32,688 nucleotides of DNA from an uncultured Lachnospiraceae bacterium (GTDB taxonomy: Bacteria; Bacillota; Clostridia; Lachnospirales; Lachnospiraceae), in the NCBI GenBank assembly GCA_947631665.1, contig CANRMF010000023.1, positions 1 through 32,688 of the forward strand, written 5' to 3'. This document shows, piece by piece, positions 7,531 through 17,427 of the stretch (the first letter of the stretch is position 1; each line of letters opens with the position of its first letter). The notes beneath the pieces were generated by a model. The model was not told the DNA's origin and did no database searches. It was given only the letters and a program-made list of their open reading frames with translations. The position numbers were made by a program, and so were the translations under genes.

Positions 7531-10500
7531 GACAGAATAAATAATCATTTCGGAAACCGGAATGTCTGAAATCTGCTCCAACGCCTGCTTGTAACTTTCC
7601 AACTGAACATGATATTTTGAGACAAGTTCCGACATCTCCCGCACCCTGTCCGTCTTGTAATCTGCCAGCACATATTTTCCGTCCTCAAGAAAACACACGT
7701 CGATAATTCCCTGAATAATCATCGTGTCATCAAAGCTTCCCTGCGGCTTCTGTTCGGAAATTCCCATTAAAAATTTTCTTTCCCGAAACAGTTGCTTTTT
7801 CGCATACGCTTTTTTCATACGATAAAACAGGGACGACTGGGTAAATTTTACAATGTCCTCCGGTCTGATACAGTCTGCTTCCTGCTGCGTCATAAGCCCG
7901 CGCGATACAAAATCTGCAAGCATCTGCTCCACCGAGCCGGTTGTATATTCCTCCGTTTCCATATCGAGCAGTTCAAAAACCCTGTGATATGCCGTTCCCC
8001 GTTCTGCGCCGGTTAATTTCTGCTCCGCCGGCTCTGATTTCAATGCAAAAGACGGAACGATTTCTTTCAGGGAAATCTCAGGAGTTTCACCAAATACCGC
8101 AAATCCGTCCTGCTCCTCCTCGTATGCCATGCTTTGCTTTTTGATTTCCGTCACACTCGCTTTTGCAAACTTCGATACATACTCCTGATACGGATATTGA
8201 AAATGCAAAAGTTTCTGTAACTGCTGCTTCTTTTCTTCAGACAGAGAAATGCTCCTTAACTGCCGGAATAAACTTTCCTGCGCCAGATCATCAAAGTTCT
8301 GTTCGATTTCCTGCTCTGAAATGTCTTCTTCGTCAATCAGTTCCACTTTAAAACTGCTTTCTGTATCGTAAGCGGCGCCGGGCTGCTCTCCTTGCGGCTC
8401 AAATTTTCCCACAACGCTGTCAAACGCCTTATTTCTGCCGACGGCATGTCCAATCCATTGAAAATAGGACGGCGATTCCATCAGTTTTTCATAAGGCATG
8501 ACCGGCTTCTGATCAGAGCGCCCTGCACTGAAAAGAACCGCCTGCGCCTCCATAACACTGTGCCTTGCAGTAATAAACAGTTTTTCCTCCGCCCTTGTAA
8601 GCGCTACATACAAAATACGCAATTCTTCGGCGACATATTCCCTGCGGTTATCCAGCCGGATTGCCTTTTTGTAAATCGTCTCTGCCTGCGTGCCAAGCAC
8701 CGGATCAATGCAGTCTACGCCCACCTGTCCTTCATCGTTCATCACGATTTTCTCCGGAAACTCTCTCTTTTTTCTGGCGCAGTCGCAGACAAATACCACC
8801 GGAAACTGCAATCCCTTACTTTTATGAATTGTCATAATTTTGACGACATTTTCATCTTCGCCCTCAAACGACGCTTCTCCCTCGTCGCTGCTTAACTCCT
8901 TAATCCGCTGCACATACCGGACAAAGTTAAACAATCCCTTATAACTGGTCTCATCATACGCCACCGCTTTTGCTTTCAGCATTTCAATATTCCTAAGCCG
9001 CCGGCTTCCATTGACCATTGCGCGGATATAATACTCATATCCCGTCCTGTTTAATATCACCTGAATTAAATCATAGACGCTCGTATATTGCGCCATGTCA
9101 CGAAACTCATAGAGCGTCCGCAAAAACTGATTGGTTTTGTCCACAAGTTTTGAATCGGTCCCGTCAATCCCATATCGGTCTACCGCCTCGAACAGACAGT
9201 TGGAAACACTCCCGCTTTTTATGATGGCAAGTTCTTCGGAGGTAAACCCGAACATCGGGCTGGTCATCGTAGCTGCAAGCGGAATATCCTGCCTTGCATT
9301 GTCAATAACATTTAAAAAATTTAAAATGGTCTGGATTTCAACCGTCTCATAAAAACCGGTTCTGTTTTCCGCATAAACCGGAATTCCATGATTTTCCAGA
9401 TGCTCCTGATAGACGTCGCTCACACCTTTTGCACTCCGCAGAAGAATTGCAATATCCCCATACCGCACCGGTCTGTTTGCGCCATTTTTTGTCAGTTTCA
9501 TTCCCAAAACCGGATCGGTAATTTCCAGAATTTTCTGCGCCACATACTCAGCCTCATCATCTCTGGTTTCTGCCTGAATCATCAGAAATTCACTGCGGTT
9601 GTCCTGTCCCTGCGGGACTTCCCCATAATCCGCACCAAGCACCAGCCGGTTGTCTTTTTGATAATCAATGCCGCCAAGCTCAGGGTGCATCAGATAATCA
9701 AATAAGAAATTGACGCTGTCGATAATTTCCTTCCGGCTGCGGAAATTTTTATCCAGCGTAATCCTGCACTGCTCTTTGGTCAAATCTTCGGAAAACCGGT
9801 TAAATTTATTCAGAAACAGTTTCGGCTCTGCCTGCCGGAATTTGTAAATACTCTGTTTGACATCTCCTACCATAAACATTCTCGGCGCAGCATGATCTCC
9901 GGTGAGCGCGCCCAAAATATATTCCTGAATTTCATTGCTGTCCTGATATTCGTCAATCATAATCTCCTGATATCTTTCAGAGAGATTTTTTGCCGTCATG
10001 GAAGGCGTCAGCGTTCCGTCTTCGTTTTCATCATTTAAAATACGCAGGGCAAGACGCTCCTGATCCTGAAAATCAATCACGCCCTTCTCAAGTTTTAACG
10101 CCTCAAACCGCTCCATAAAGTCAAGCGTCAGTTTTGCAATCGTTTCCACAGACTGCCGGCTGTCTGAAATATCCTGATAAATCCGGCTCAAACTCTGTGA
10201 AAATGCGTCTTTCAACATTTTTTTCTTACAGGTTTCTACGACAGATTTCTTTAAACTGCTGACTTGCTGCTTGAACTCCTTTGGACAATCATCGCTCATG
10301 CGTACCTGTATCGTCTTTTCAATCGGAGAAAGCGCATTGCGAAGCGCTTCGTAATCCTGCGTGGCCGAAGCGTTTTTTACAATCAGTCGTACTTTCTGCA
10401 GATTTTCGGCAGCCTTCTTTTCTCCATAATCTAAGAGCTTATCCTCCGCTTTTTGCAGCGAATCTGCCATGCCCTGCAAAAGTTTTCTGTAATGCGCCAT

Positions 10501-11142
10501 ATAATTTTTAAAAATGTCCGTTTCCGCCAGTTCTTCCGCAGAAGAAATGCGGTAAATGTCCACACTCTTTTGAATCCATTGCGCCGGATTATAATGCGCG
10601 CAGGCATGTTTGTACAGAGCAATCACCAGCGCTCCGATTTCGTCCTGCATTTTTGAGGAAGTATACCGCTGCGCCAGCGCCATAAAATCTTCTTCCCCCT
10701 GCTCAAAATAAGCTTCGAGCATCTGCGCAAGCACATCTTCCTGCATCATGGCGATTTCCACTTCATCGCCGATACGGTAATTCGGATCGAAATCAATCTG
10801 TTCAAAGTGGTCACGCACAACTCTGCTGCAAAAACTGTCAATCGTCGTAATCTGCGCGTTGTGAATATACGACAACTGCTTTTGCAGATTGGCATTTTCC
10901 GGCTGTTGTTCTGCCAACGCTTCCAATGCCTGACGCACCCTCTCCTTCATTTCGGCCGCCGCCGCTCTGGTAAAGGTCACGACGAGCAGTTCGTCAATGC
11001 GTACCGGATTTTTGGGATCGGTAATCATCTGAATAATACGCTCCACTAAAACCGCCGTCTTTCCGGAGCCTGCCGCCGCAGAGACCAGCAGATCCCTTCC
11101 ATGCGTTTGAATGACTTTTAATTGTTGTTCTGTCCACTTCAT
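7504..11142 (-). CDS. addA: ATP-dependent helicase/nuclease subunit A
   Basis: 1212-residue AddA, the UvrD-like motor and nuclease subunit of AddAB, which resects double-strand breaks for recombination. Walker A is AAGSGKT (residues 23-29), motif II is MIDEYQDSNE, and KSIYKFRQAEP and LYVALTRAEEKLF are further SF1A motifs. The C-terminal PD-(D/E)XK nuclease has IDVCF and LADYKTDR, the Asp...Asp-x-Lys arrangement. Length is normal. It starts three bases after the addB stop, with the Shine-Dalgarno GGGAG inside the end of addB, so the pair is translationally close. Its 3' tail merges into a tandem repeat. Confidence 0.97.
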   Translation of the reverse strand: MKWTEQQLKVIQTHGRDLLVSAAAGSGKTAVLVERIIQMITDPKNPVRIDELLVVTFTRAAAAEMKERVRQALEALAEQQPENANLQKQLSYIHNAQITTIDSFCSRVVRDHFEQIDFDPNYRIGDEVEIAMMQEDVLAQMLEAYFEQGEEDFMALAQRYTSSKMQDEIGALVIALYKHACAHYNPAQWIQKSVDIYRISSAEELAETDIFKNYMAHYRKLLQGMADSLQKAEDKLLDYGEKKAAENLQKVRLIVKNASATQDYEALRNALSPIEKTIQVRMSDDCPKEFKQQVSSLKKSVVETCKKKMLKDAFSQSLSRIYQDISDSRQSVETIAKLTLDFMERFEALKLEKGVIDFQDQERLALRILNDENEDGTLTPSMTAKNLSERYQEIMIDEYQDSNEIQEYILGALTGDHAAPRMFMVGDVKQSIYKFRQAEPKLFLNKFNRFSEDLTKEQCRITLDKNFRSRKEIIDSVNFLFDYLMHPELGGIDYQKDNRLVLGADYGEVPQGQDNRSEFLMIQAETRDDEAEYVAQKILEITDPVLGMKLTKNGANRPVRYGDIAILLRSAKGVSDVYQEHLENHGIPVYAENRTGFYETVEIQTILNFLNVIDNARQDIPLAATMTSPMFGFTSEELAIIKSGSVSNCLFEAVDRYGIDGTDSKLVDKTNQFLRTLYEFRDMAQYTSVYDLIQVILNRTGYEYYIRAMVNGSRRLRNIEMLKAKAVAYDETSYKGLFNFVRYVQRIKELSSDEGEASFEGEDENVVKIMTIHKSKGLQFPVVFVCDCARKKREFPEKIVMNDEGQVGVDCIDPVLGTQAETIYKKAIRLDNRREYVAEELRILYVALTRAEEKLFITARHSVMEAQAVLFSAGRSDQKPVMPYEKLMESPSYFQWIGHAVGRNKAFDSVVGKFEPQGEQPGAAYDTESSFKVELIDEEDISEQEIEQNFDDLAQESLFRQLRSISLSEEKKQQLQKLLHFQYPYQEYVSKFAKASVTEIKKQSMAYEEEQDGFAVFGETPEISLKEIVPSFALKSEPAEQKLTGAERGTAYHRVFELLDMETEEYTTGSVEQMLADFVSRGLMTQQEADCIRPEDIVKFTQSSLFYRMKKAYAKKQLFRERKFLMGISEQKPQGSFDDTMIIQGIIDVCFLEDGKYVLADYKTDRVREMSELVSKYHVQLESYKQALEQISDIPVSEMIIYSVTLQDEIKL

Positions 11143-11145
11143 TTC

Positions 11146-14100
11146 CTATTCTCCCAAAAGTTCTTCTCCATTGAGCCGCGCCCTGACCTCATCAATCGTT
11201 AAAGATGGAAGGTCGCGGTATTTTCCGCCCATTTTGCGGTCGAAGCCGCATATCGACTGAAATCTGCAATAATCGCAGGCGCCTGACACCGGATTGACCG
11301 GAATGTTCCCTTCAAAAATTTCACGCTGCATTTCGTCCGCCAAATCCGATACATGCTGCATCAGTTTTGTATAATCACCGCTGTTTAAAGCGTTAGAACG
11401 CGCGCCGATTTTATCCGCCGAGCCGGACACCGGAAGGATTACAGAACTTCCTTTCTGTGCCAGCGCCTCTTTGTCCATCGCCCGAATTACATCAGGATCG
11501 GAATTTACCAGTCCCGACATTCGGTACTTCTTATATTTCTGCTCCCAGACGACCTGCCGGACAATCTCCTCCTCGTCAAGCGTCCCGCTGCCGTCTTCTC
11601 TATATCGTTTAATTTCCTTTTCATAATCCGGTTTTTCAATCCGCGGATTGTTGATGTGAAAATAAAGTCCCGCTGCCGGAAGCACCTCGCGGTCAGGATT
11701 TTTTTTCTGCTCATAAGCGATTGCGTCTTTTAAGTAAATCATCAACTGGAGCTGCAGGCCGAAAAACGTGTCCCTGATACTGAATGTCGTATTTCCGGAT
11801 TTATAGTCAATGACCTTGACGTAAAGGCGGTTTTCTTCCTCCAGCACATCGACTCTGTCCAACCGTCCATGTTCTACCTGCAGTTCATAGGCTTCGGGTT
11901 GAAATCTGCCTGCGCGGATATGAGAAATCAGGGCGTCTACCGTCACTTCGGCGGTCTGCTTTACCTGCCGCTTAATAAATTCGTTTCTGGCAGTCGAATC
12001 CAGCGCGTCGTTGTCGTAGTCTTCCACCACCTGCTCCACACAGGAATCAATAATTTTTCTGCTTTCTTCCCGGCTCAGCGTCTCCCAGTGGATCTCTTTT
12101 TTCTGTACCTCATGGAAAAATGCATCAATTGCGCCATGATAAATATTTCCAATATCGAACGCTGCCAGTTCAAAACGCTCACGCTCTTTCAATTTCAGGC
12201 CGTCCGCAAGGAAAAATTTGTAAGCGCAGCCGGCATACCGCTCCAGCTTTGTAACGCTGAGCCTGTCTTTTCTCTCATACAGTTTTTTTGCAGTTTCCTT
12301 GGAAAGCGCCGGATTTTTGCTGCGGTAAAACGCGCCGTCGGCAATCTGGCCCAAAGCATGTTTTCCCTCTTTAAAACCGGACAAATACGCGCACAATTCC
12401 AGAAATTCTCCGGTGGTCTTTCCCTGTCTGAAGTCGCGGATATTTTCTGCAATATACGCTTTGGCAGTCTGCTCACTGATAATACTCTGATAAGGCGTTT
12501 TCTTCTGTCCTTCCTCTATCACCTCCGGATTTTGAAACAGTGCTTTCAGCGTGGAAACAATATAAGACTCCCTCAGCGCGCCGCCGTCTGACGCACTTTT
12601 GCTGTAACACAGTACAAGCTGCTGCGTCGGCTTGGCAAAAAGAGAATACAGATACAATCTCTGCCGGAAAATATTTTCCCTTGCCGTAGGCGCAAGTACA
12701 ATATCCTGTGTTTCCAGTTCTTCCCTGTCATGATCCGAGAGAATGCTTCCGCCGGCTTCCTCCCGCGGGATTACCCCGTCGTTTGCACCCAAAAGAAACA
12801 GGATTTTTTTCGTATCCTTCAGACGGGTTCGCTCAATATCCCCGACCATCACCGTATCCATGCCCGGAGGAACAATACCTACCTTTAAAGTTTCAAATCC
12901 GGTTACTAAAATCTGTTTATACTCTGTCAGCGAAAGCATTTCTTCGCCCATCAGTCCGGTCATCTGCTCCAACAATCCAATCAGCGCCTCGTATGTCTGC
13001 TCATATTCCTTTGCAAGACTAAACTCTTTCTTTTCCTTAAATTTCAGCGCATATTCAGCCATTTTGCGCTGGATATCCATTGAAACAATAAAAGAATACA
13101 CTGCCTTTGAAAAAGTTAAAACAGTGGCGTTTTTCTGCTTTAATCCACTCCGAAGCGGCTCAAGCATCTGCCTGAGTTTTTCCCTCACACCGTTAATCCT
13201 GTTTAGTTCGTCTTCATTCATTCCCCGATAAAGTTTTTTCCATGCGGCGGCATAACTCCGAAAACCCCGCCGTCCGGAACGGAGCACATAGTTTTCAAAT
13301 AAATCTTTTTCCTCGTAGTCCGCATCAAGCCACCCCAATTTCAGCAGGTGGACGACTGTCTCATAAGAAAAATCCTTTTCGACAATCTCAATAGCCGCAC
13401 GAATTCCCTCAATAAACGGGTTTGCGCAAATATTTCTTTTATGGTCAATAAACACCGGTATCTGATAGCGCCCGCACTCCTGTTCAAGGTAGCGGTAATA
13501 CCCTTCCATATTGCCGGTGATAATGGCAAAATCATTGTAACGGTAGGACTCTTTTGCGACCAGTTCGGCAATCTTGGAAGCCACAAATCCCGCCTCAGAA
13601 AGGGGATCGCTGAATGAATGAATTGTAACGGCATGATTTTTTAAAGGCTTTTTTCCGCCATGCCCCTGAAACAGATGGCGTTCAATATGGCAGAGACTTT
13701 CATTGTCCGCAATCCGCCTCGGATTCTGCCCTGCGCCGGCAGCAATCAAAGGTCTTGTGGAAACGCCGTTCTTTTCCGCAAGCACCGACAGTTTATGTAT
13801 CGTTTCTTTGCTCAGGTAAAACAACTCCGTTTTCACATACTTGGAAAAAGACGCCTCCTCCGGCGGCAGCGTCACCGCTACAGTCACCTCTTTTCCATAT
13901 TTGAGAAGCAGTTCCAAAACCTGATACTGTATCGGCGTAAATCCCGTAAATCCATCAAAATAAAACGAAGTGTTTTTTACATAATCGGATTTTGCAATGT
14001 ACGGACACAAAATCGTGAGAACATCTTCTGTGGAAATCCTCCGGTTTTGGTTATACTCCTCGAACGCCCTGTATATCACCTCAATATCATTCAGCTTGTG

Positions 14101-14556
14101 TCTGAGCGCCGGCGATTTGGTCTGCTCTTTCATCTTTAAGAGCATCTCCCCTGTAATATGATATTGCTTGAATTCCGAAATCACGCTTTTCATTTTTTCG
14201 GCAAATCCCGGACTTTTCGCCTTTTTCCGATAAACAAGTAAATCTTTTTCACAGTCCGACAGTACCCTGCGCAGAACCAGCACTTTTCCCAAATCGTCCA
14301 TAATCTGATATCCGCAAAACCCCTGCTCCTCAAAAATCCCGTAAGCAAGGCGGTTGAAACTCGTAACCTCGATATTAAAACTTCCATGGTTCGGGTGCTG
14401 CATGAGAATTTCCTTCTGCGTTTCCATCGAATACTGCTCCGGAACGACCGCCACATAATTATGTTCCGGATTTTTCATGGACTCCCGAATCATCATCTCG
14501 TGCATCTGATATGATTTTCCTGCTCCCGCCCGACCGATTATAAACTGTAATGCCAT
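11146..14556 (-). CDS. addB: ATP-dependent nuclease subunit B
   Basis: 1136-residue AddB, partner of AddA; it recognises Chi and cuts the 5' strand. Seen: an N-terminal Walker A GRAGAGKS (residues 8-15), a C-terminal nuclease motif VIDYKSG, and four cysteines expected to hold an iron-sulfur cluster (one in GCAYKFF, three in the CDYCRFQSICGF stretch near the C terminus). A TTG start 15 bases upstream (14571) overlaps the Shine-Dalgarno GAGG, so ATG 14556 beginning MALQFIIGRAG is preferred. First gene of the addBA unit. The 186 bases to the divergent plus-strand gene at 14743 must hold both promoters. Confidence 0.96.
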   Translation of the reverse strand: MALQFIIGRAGAGKSYQMHEMMIRESMKNPEHNYVAVVPEQYSMETQKEILMQHPNHGSFNIEVTSFNRLAYGIFEEQGFCGYQIMDDLGKVLVLRRVLSDCEKDLLVYRKKAKSPGFAEKMKSVISEFKQYHITGEMLLKMKEQTKSPALRHKLNDIEVIYRAFEEYNQNRRISTEDVLTILCPYIAKSDYVKNTSFYFDGFTGFTPIQYQVLELLLKYGKEVTVAVTLPPEEASFSKYVKTELFYLSKETIHKLSVLAEKNGVSTRPLIAAGAGQNPRRIADNESLCHIERHLFQGHGGKKPLKNHAVTIHSFSDPLSEAGFVASKIAELVAKESYRYNDFAIITGNMEGYYRYLEQECGRYQIPVFIDHKRNICANPFIEGIRAAIEIVEKDFSYETVVHLLKLGWLDADYEEKDLFENYVLRSGRRGFRSYAAAWKKLYRGMNEDELNRINGVREKLRQMLEPLRSGLKQKNATVLTFSKAVYSFIVSMDIQRKMAEYALKFKEKKEFSLAKEYEQTYEALIGLLEQMTGLMGEEMLSLTEYKQILVTGFETLKVGIVPPGMDTVMVGDIERTRLKDTKKILFLLGANDGVIPREEAGGSILSDHDREELETQDIVLAPTARENIFRQRLYLYSLFAKPTQQLVLCYSKSASDGGALRESYIVSTLKALFQNPEVIEEGQKKTPYQSIISEQTAKAYIAENIRDFRQGKTTGEFLELCAYLSGFKEGKHALGQIADGAFYRSKNPALSKETAKKLYERKDRLSVTKLERYAGCAYKFFLADGLKLKERERFELAAFDIGNIYHGAIDAFFHEVQKKEIHWETLSREESRKIIDSCVEQVVEDYDNDALDSTARNEFIKRQVKQTAEVTVDALISHIRAGRFQPEAYELQVEHGRLDRVDVLEEENRLYVKVIDYKSGNTTFSIRDTFFGLQLQLMIYLKDAIAYEQKKNPDREVLPAAGLYFHINNPRIEKPDYEKEIKRYREDGSGTLDEEEIVRQVVWEQKYKKYRMSGLVNSDPDVIRAMDKEALAQKGSSVILPVSGSADKIGARSNALNSGDYTKLMQHVSDLADEMQREIFEGNIPVNPVSGACDYCRFQSICGFDRKMGGKYRDLPSLTIDEVRARLNGEELLGE

Positions 14557-14713
14557 AGACTGATACCTCAAAGCTCTTTTTCACTATTTTATCCCACTCC
14601 ATGTCCCAAAAATAAGACACACTATCAGTATAAGCGTTTCCGGCTTCCGGCGCAATCACGAATCTTTTTTATAAATGAACTCATACTTTGCCCTCTTTCC
14701 TAATACATTAGAA

Positions 14714-14719
14714 TATAAT
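14714..14719 (+). promoter_or_regulatory. -10 box of the small membrane protein gene
   Basis: TATAAT at 14714-14719 followed by AAGGAG 14 bases later, in the divergent region between addB and the 14743 gene. No convincing -35 at a 16-18 base spacing was found. Confidence 0.4.
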
Positions 14720-14742
14720 AAAAAACATCTCAAGGAGCGTCT

Positions 14743-15180
14743 ATGAATAAAAATCCGAAATTTATGGTTTTCCATCTCAGAGAACTTTTATATACAGCCG
14801 TATTTATTCTGCTTGGTATCATTCTCATAGTTTCACTGATTTTGATGTTTCATGGAAAATCGGACAAAGAAAAAGAGACGTCCACTCCGGACGGAACCTA
14901 CCGTCCCGGCGTGTACACCTCCTCAATTACATTAAACGGAAATCCGATGGATATTAAAGTCACCCTCGATTCCAACCATATCAATTCGATTACAATGGAA
15001 AACGTCAGCGATGCCATCACTACCATGTATCCTCTTGTCCAGCCCGCTTTTGAAGATATCGCAGAACAGATTGTAAAAACGCAGTCCTTAAACAATATCG
15101 AGTTTTCCGAAGACCATCAATATACATATACGCTTTTGTACGATGAAATCTGCAACATCATTGACTCCGCTGCAAATTAA
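14743..15180 (+). CDS. Small single-pass membrane protein with an FMN-binding-like extracellular domain
   Basis: 145 residues with one membrane segment (about 14-35), a charged linker (SDKEKE), then an outside domain starting DGTYRPGVYTSS. The DGTY start, the strand IDIKVTL-like stretch with INSITME, and the helix running to EQIVKTQS resemble the FMN_bind domain of flavoproteins such as RnfG. However, the SGAT motif whose Thr carries covalent FMN is missing, and the protein ends FSEDHQYTYTLLYDEI instead. It may be a degenerate, non-flavinylated relative; function unknown. AAGGAG precedes ATG 14743. It is the only plus-strand gene in the core block and faces nadE tail to tail with a 68-base gap. 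Confidence 0.8.
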   Translation: MNKNPKFMVFHLRELLYTAVFILLGIILIVSLILMFHGKSDKEKETSTPDGTYRPGVYTSSITLNGNPMDIKVTLDSNHINSITMENVSDAITTMYPLVQPAFEDIAEQIVKTQSLNNIEFSEDHQYTYTLLYDEICNIIDSAAN

Positions 15181-15248
15181 ATTGAAGTTTTAAACAGGGG
15201 AAGTTTTTCGGTTTCCACAGGGAATGTCCCGACATTTCCGATATTGCT

Positions 15249-17183
15249 TTAATCGGAAACTTCCTCTAATTCCAACAGCCACTCCCTGACGCAGGCGTCG
15301 CTCGGCATACGCAGATCCCCTCTCGGAGACACCGCCACAGAGCCGACCTTCGGGCCGTCCGGCAGACAGCTTCGCTTGAACTGCTGCGCAAAAAATCTGC
15401 GGTAAAAAACTTTCTGCCAGCGCAGAATGGTTTTCCTGTCGTATTGATTTTGAAATGCGTGCTCCGCCAGAAACAGAATTTTTTTCGGCGCATATCCAAA
15501 TCTTAACACATAATATAAAAAGAAATCGTGCAGTTCATACGGGCCAACCAAATCTTCTGTTTTCTGGGAAATTTTTCCGTTTTCCGGCGGCAGAAGCTCA
15601 GGACTGACCGGCGTGTCGAGCACGTCCTCTAAAATCTTTGTCAGACTCTCCTCTTTACATGTGTCCGCAAAATAGCGCACCAGATGTCTTACCAGTGTTT
15701 TCGGCACACCTGCATTCACGCCGTACATGGACATATGATCCCCGTTGTAAGTCGCCCAGCCAAGCGCCAGCTCCGACATATCTCCGGTACCGACCACCAG
15801 ACAGTCATACTCATTGGCAAAATCCATCAGCAGATAAGTCCTCTGCCTTGCCTGCGCGTTTTCATAGGTAATATCGTGAACATTCATATCATGACCAATC
15901 TGATTTAGATGAAGCGTCGTCGCTTCCGCAATATTGACTTCCTTAAAATCACAGCCCAGAACTTCAATCAGCTTCACCGCATTGGAATAAGTTCTGTCCG
16001 TCGTGCCATATCCCGGCATCGTCACCGCCAAAATGCCTTTCCGGTCTAATCCGAGCAGATCAAAAGCGCGGACTGTAACCAGCAGCGCGAGCGTGGAATC
16101 CAGCCCTCCTGAAATGCCCACAACCGCTCTTTTGCTATGCGTATGCTCCAACCGTTTTTTCAGTCCGATGGACTGAATATTTAATATCTCCTCGCACCGT
16201 TTATTCCTTTCGTCAGCGCAAGACGGCACAAATGGCGCTCTGTCAATCACACGCCCGATATCACTTGCAACCGGTTCCATCTCAATTTCTTCAATCTGAT
16301 ACCCGCTCCGGTTTTCCGCCTCATAAGTCGTCATTTTCTTTCTCTCTGCCAAAAGCCTGTCCAAATCGATATCCGCAATAACAGTTTCATTTTGAAACCG
16401 CTTTGCCTCAGCGAGAAGATTGCCGTTTTCCGCAATCAGGTTATGACCTGCAAAAACAAGGTCGGTCGTGGATTCCCCTTCTCCTGCGTCGGCATAAATA
16501 TAACCGCAGATTGTCTTCGCAGACTGCGCGGATACAAGCATACGCCGGTAAATATCTTTTCCGGTCGTCTCATCGCTTGCCGACAGATTTGCGATAATCG
16601 TCGCGCCGTTTGCCGTATGCGTTGTGCTTGGGGGATTTGGCACCCACAAATCTTCACAGATTTCCACACCCAGTGTAAATCCGTTAAAACGCTCAAAACG
16701 GAATAGTAATTTGTCAGAAACCGGCACATAGATTTCATCTCCGTCTTCATCTGTTCCGAGCACAACCTCACCGTCCAGATTTTTTCCGGAGGTAAAATGC
16801 CTCAGTTCATAAAACTCCGAATAATTTGGAAGATGGGTTTTTGGAACAAGACCGCGCACCTCACCGTCATAAATGACCGCCGCCATATTATAAAGTTTTT
16901 CTTCAAACACATATGGAAGCCCGACAAGTACCGTAATCTCTTTTCCTGCGCAGAATCCTGCAATTTCCGTCAACTGCTTTTTCGCGTTATCAAGCAGCGT
17001 CGTCTGCCAGAATAAGTCGCTGCACGTATAGCCGGTAATACATAATTCCGGAAAAACAGCCAGCTGCACTTTCTGCCCGTAAACCTCATCAATTTTTTTA
17101 CAAATCTGTTCCGCATTATAGGCGCAGTCGCCTACCTGAATTTTCGGCGTAACCGCCGCCACCTTTAAAAATCCGTTATTCAT
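15249..17183 (-). CDS. nadE: Glutamine-dependent NAD+ synthetase
   Basis: 644-residue two-domain enzyme that makes NAD+ from deamido-NAD+, ATP and glutamine-derived ammonia. Residues 1-300 are a nitrilase-type glutaminase with the Glu-Lys-Cys triad (Glu46 in FPELCITGY, Lys115 in PKTHLPN, Cys176 in EICEDLW). The C-terminal synthetase domain has the PP-loop [12 protein letters not shown]. Length is that of the bacterial glutamine-dependent form. ATG 17183 has no Shine-Dalgarno of its own but overlaps, as ATGA, the stop of a 16-codon upstream ORF with a strong ribosome binding site, so translation is probably coupled. It has its own consensus promoter. Confidence 0.95.
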   Translation of the reverse strand: MNNGFLKVAAVTPKIQVGDCAYNAEQICKKIDEVYGQKVQLAVFPELCITGYTCSDLFWQTTLLDNAKKQLTEIAGFCAGKEITVLVGLPYVFEEKLYNMAAVIYDGEVRGLVPKTHLPNYSEFYELRHFTSGKNLDGEVVLGTDEDGDEIYVPVSDKLLFRFERFNGFTLGVEICEDLWVPNPPSTTHTANGATIIANLSASDETTGKDIYRRMLVSAQSAKTICGYIYADAGEGESTTDLVFAGHNLIAENGNLLAEAKRFQNETVIADIDLDRLLAERKKMTTYEAENRSGYQIEEIEMEPVASDIGRVIDRAPFVPSCADERNKRCEEILNIQSIGLKKRLEHTHSKRAVVGISGGLDSTLALLVTVRAFDLLGLDRKGILAVTMPGYGTTDRTYSNAVKLIEVLGCDFKEVNIAEATTLHLNQIGHDMNVHDITYENAQARQRTYLLMDFANEYDCLVVGTGDMSELALGWATYNGDHMSMYGVNAGVPKTLVRHLVRYFADTCKEESLTKILEDVLDTPVSPELLPPENGKISQKTEDLVGPYELHDFFLYYVLRFGYAPKKILFLAEHAFQNQYDRKTILRWQKVFYRRFFAQQFKRSCLPDGPKVGSVAVSPRGDLRMPSDACVREWLLELEEVSD

Positions 17184-17230
17184 TCATCAAAACATACATC
17201 TGCGCTTTTGTTACCGCCAGCGCATTTCAT
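17180..17230 (-). CDS. 16-residue upstream ORF coupled to nadE
   Basis: ATG at 17230 preceded by AGGAGAAAGGA; it encodes [16 protein letters not shown] and stops at TGA 17182-17180, overlapping the nadE ATG by ATGA in another frame. It lies between the nadE promoter and the gene. It may be a leader peptide or simply a means of loading ribosomes onto nadE. It is not a frameshifted nadE N terminus, because NadE homologues begin at the NGFxKVAA-type sequence already present in nadE. Confidence 0.55.
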   Translation of the reverse strand: MKCAGGNKSADVCFDE

Positions 17231-17290
17231 GTATTTCCTTTCTCCTGATATCTTTCTTACCCGTTAATATATATTGTCTTAGATTTGTTT

Positions 17291-17319
17291 ATTATAACAT
17301 CAGAAAAAAATACGGTCAA
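17291..17319 (-). promoter_or_regulatory. nadE promoter
   Basis: TTGACC (17319-17314), a 17-base spacer and TATAAT (17296-17291): a near-consensus vegetative promoter. Expected transcript start is near 17284, giving a leader of about 54 bases before the upstream ORF. Confidence 0.8.
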
Positions 17320-17367
17320 TGCGGCGTGCCGAAACAGCGTATCCGGTTTGTCAAAAACAGTGTATCC

Positions 17368-17414
17368 GGTTCGGGAATGAACCCGACTGAATTTCTGATG
17401 ATTCATTCCGAACC
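17368..17414 (-). terminator. Stem-loop downstream of the amidase gene
   Basis: Thirteen-pair stem with one bulged base (17368-17381 with 17402-17414), 14 bases after the amidase stop. A T5 run comes about ten bases after the stem on the minus strand, further than usual. A short direct repeat (CAGCGTATCCGG and CAGTGTATCCGG, about 17336 and 17358) follows it. Confidence 0.55.
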
Positions 17415-17427
17415 CGGAACTATCACT

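Noticed and set aside
11869-12591. Plus-strand ORF of 240 codons opposite addB
   Set aside because: Antisense shadow within a well-conserved gene; no ribosome site or domain.
15190-15260. Tail repeat after nadE like those after addA and the S66 and S8 genes
   Set aside because: Short inverted pieces (TTCCGAT/ATCGGAA) are present but no convincing tandem copies of the nadE stop region.
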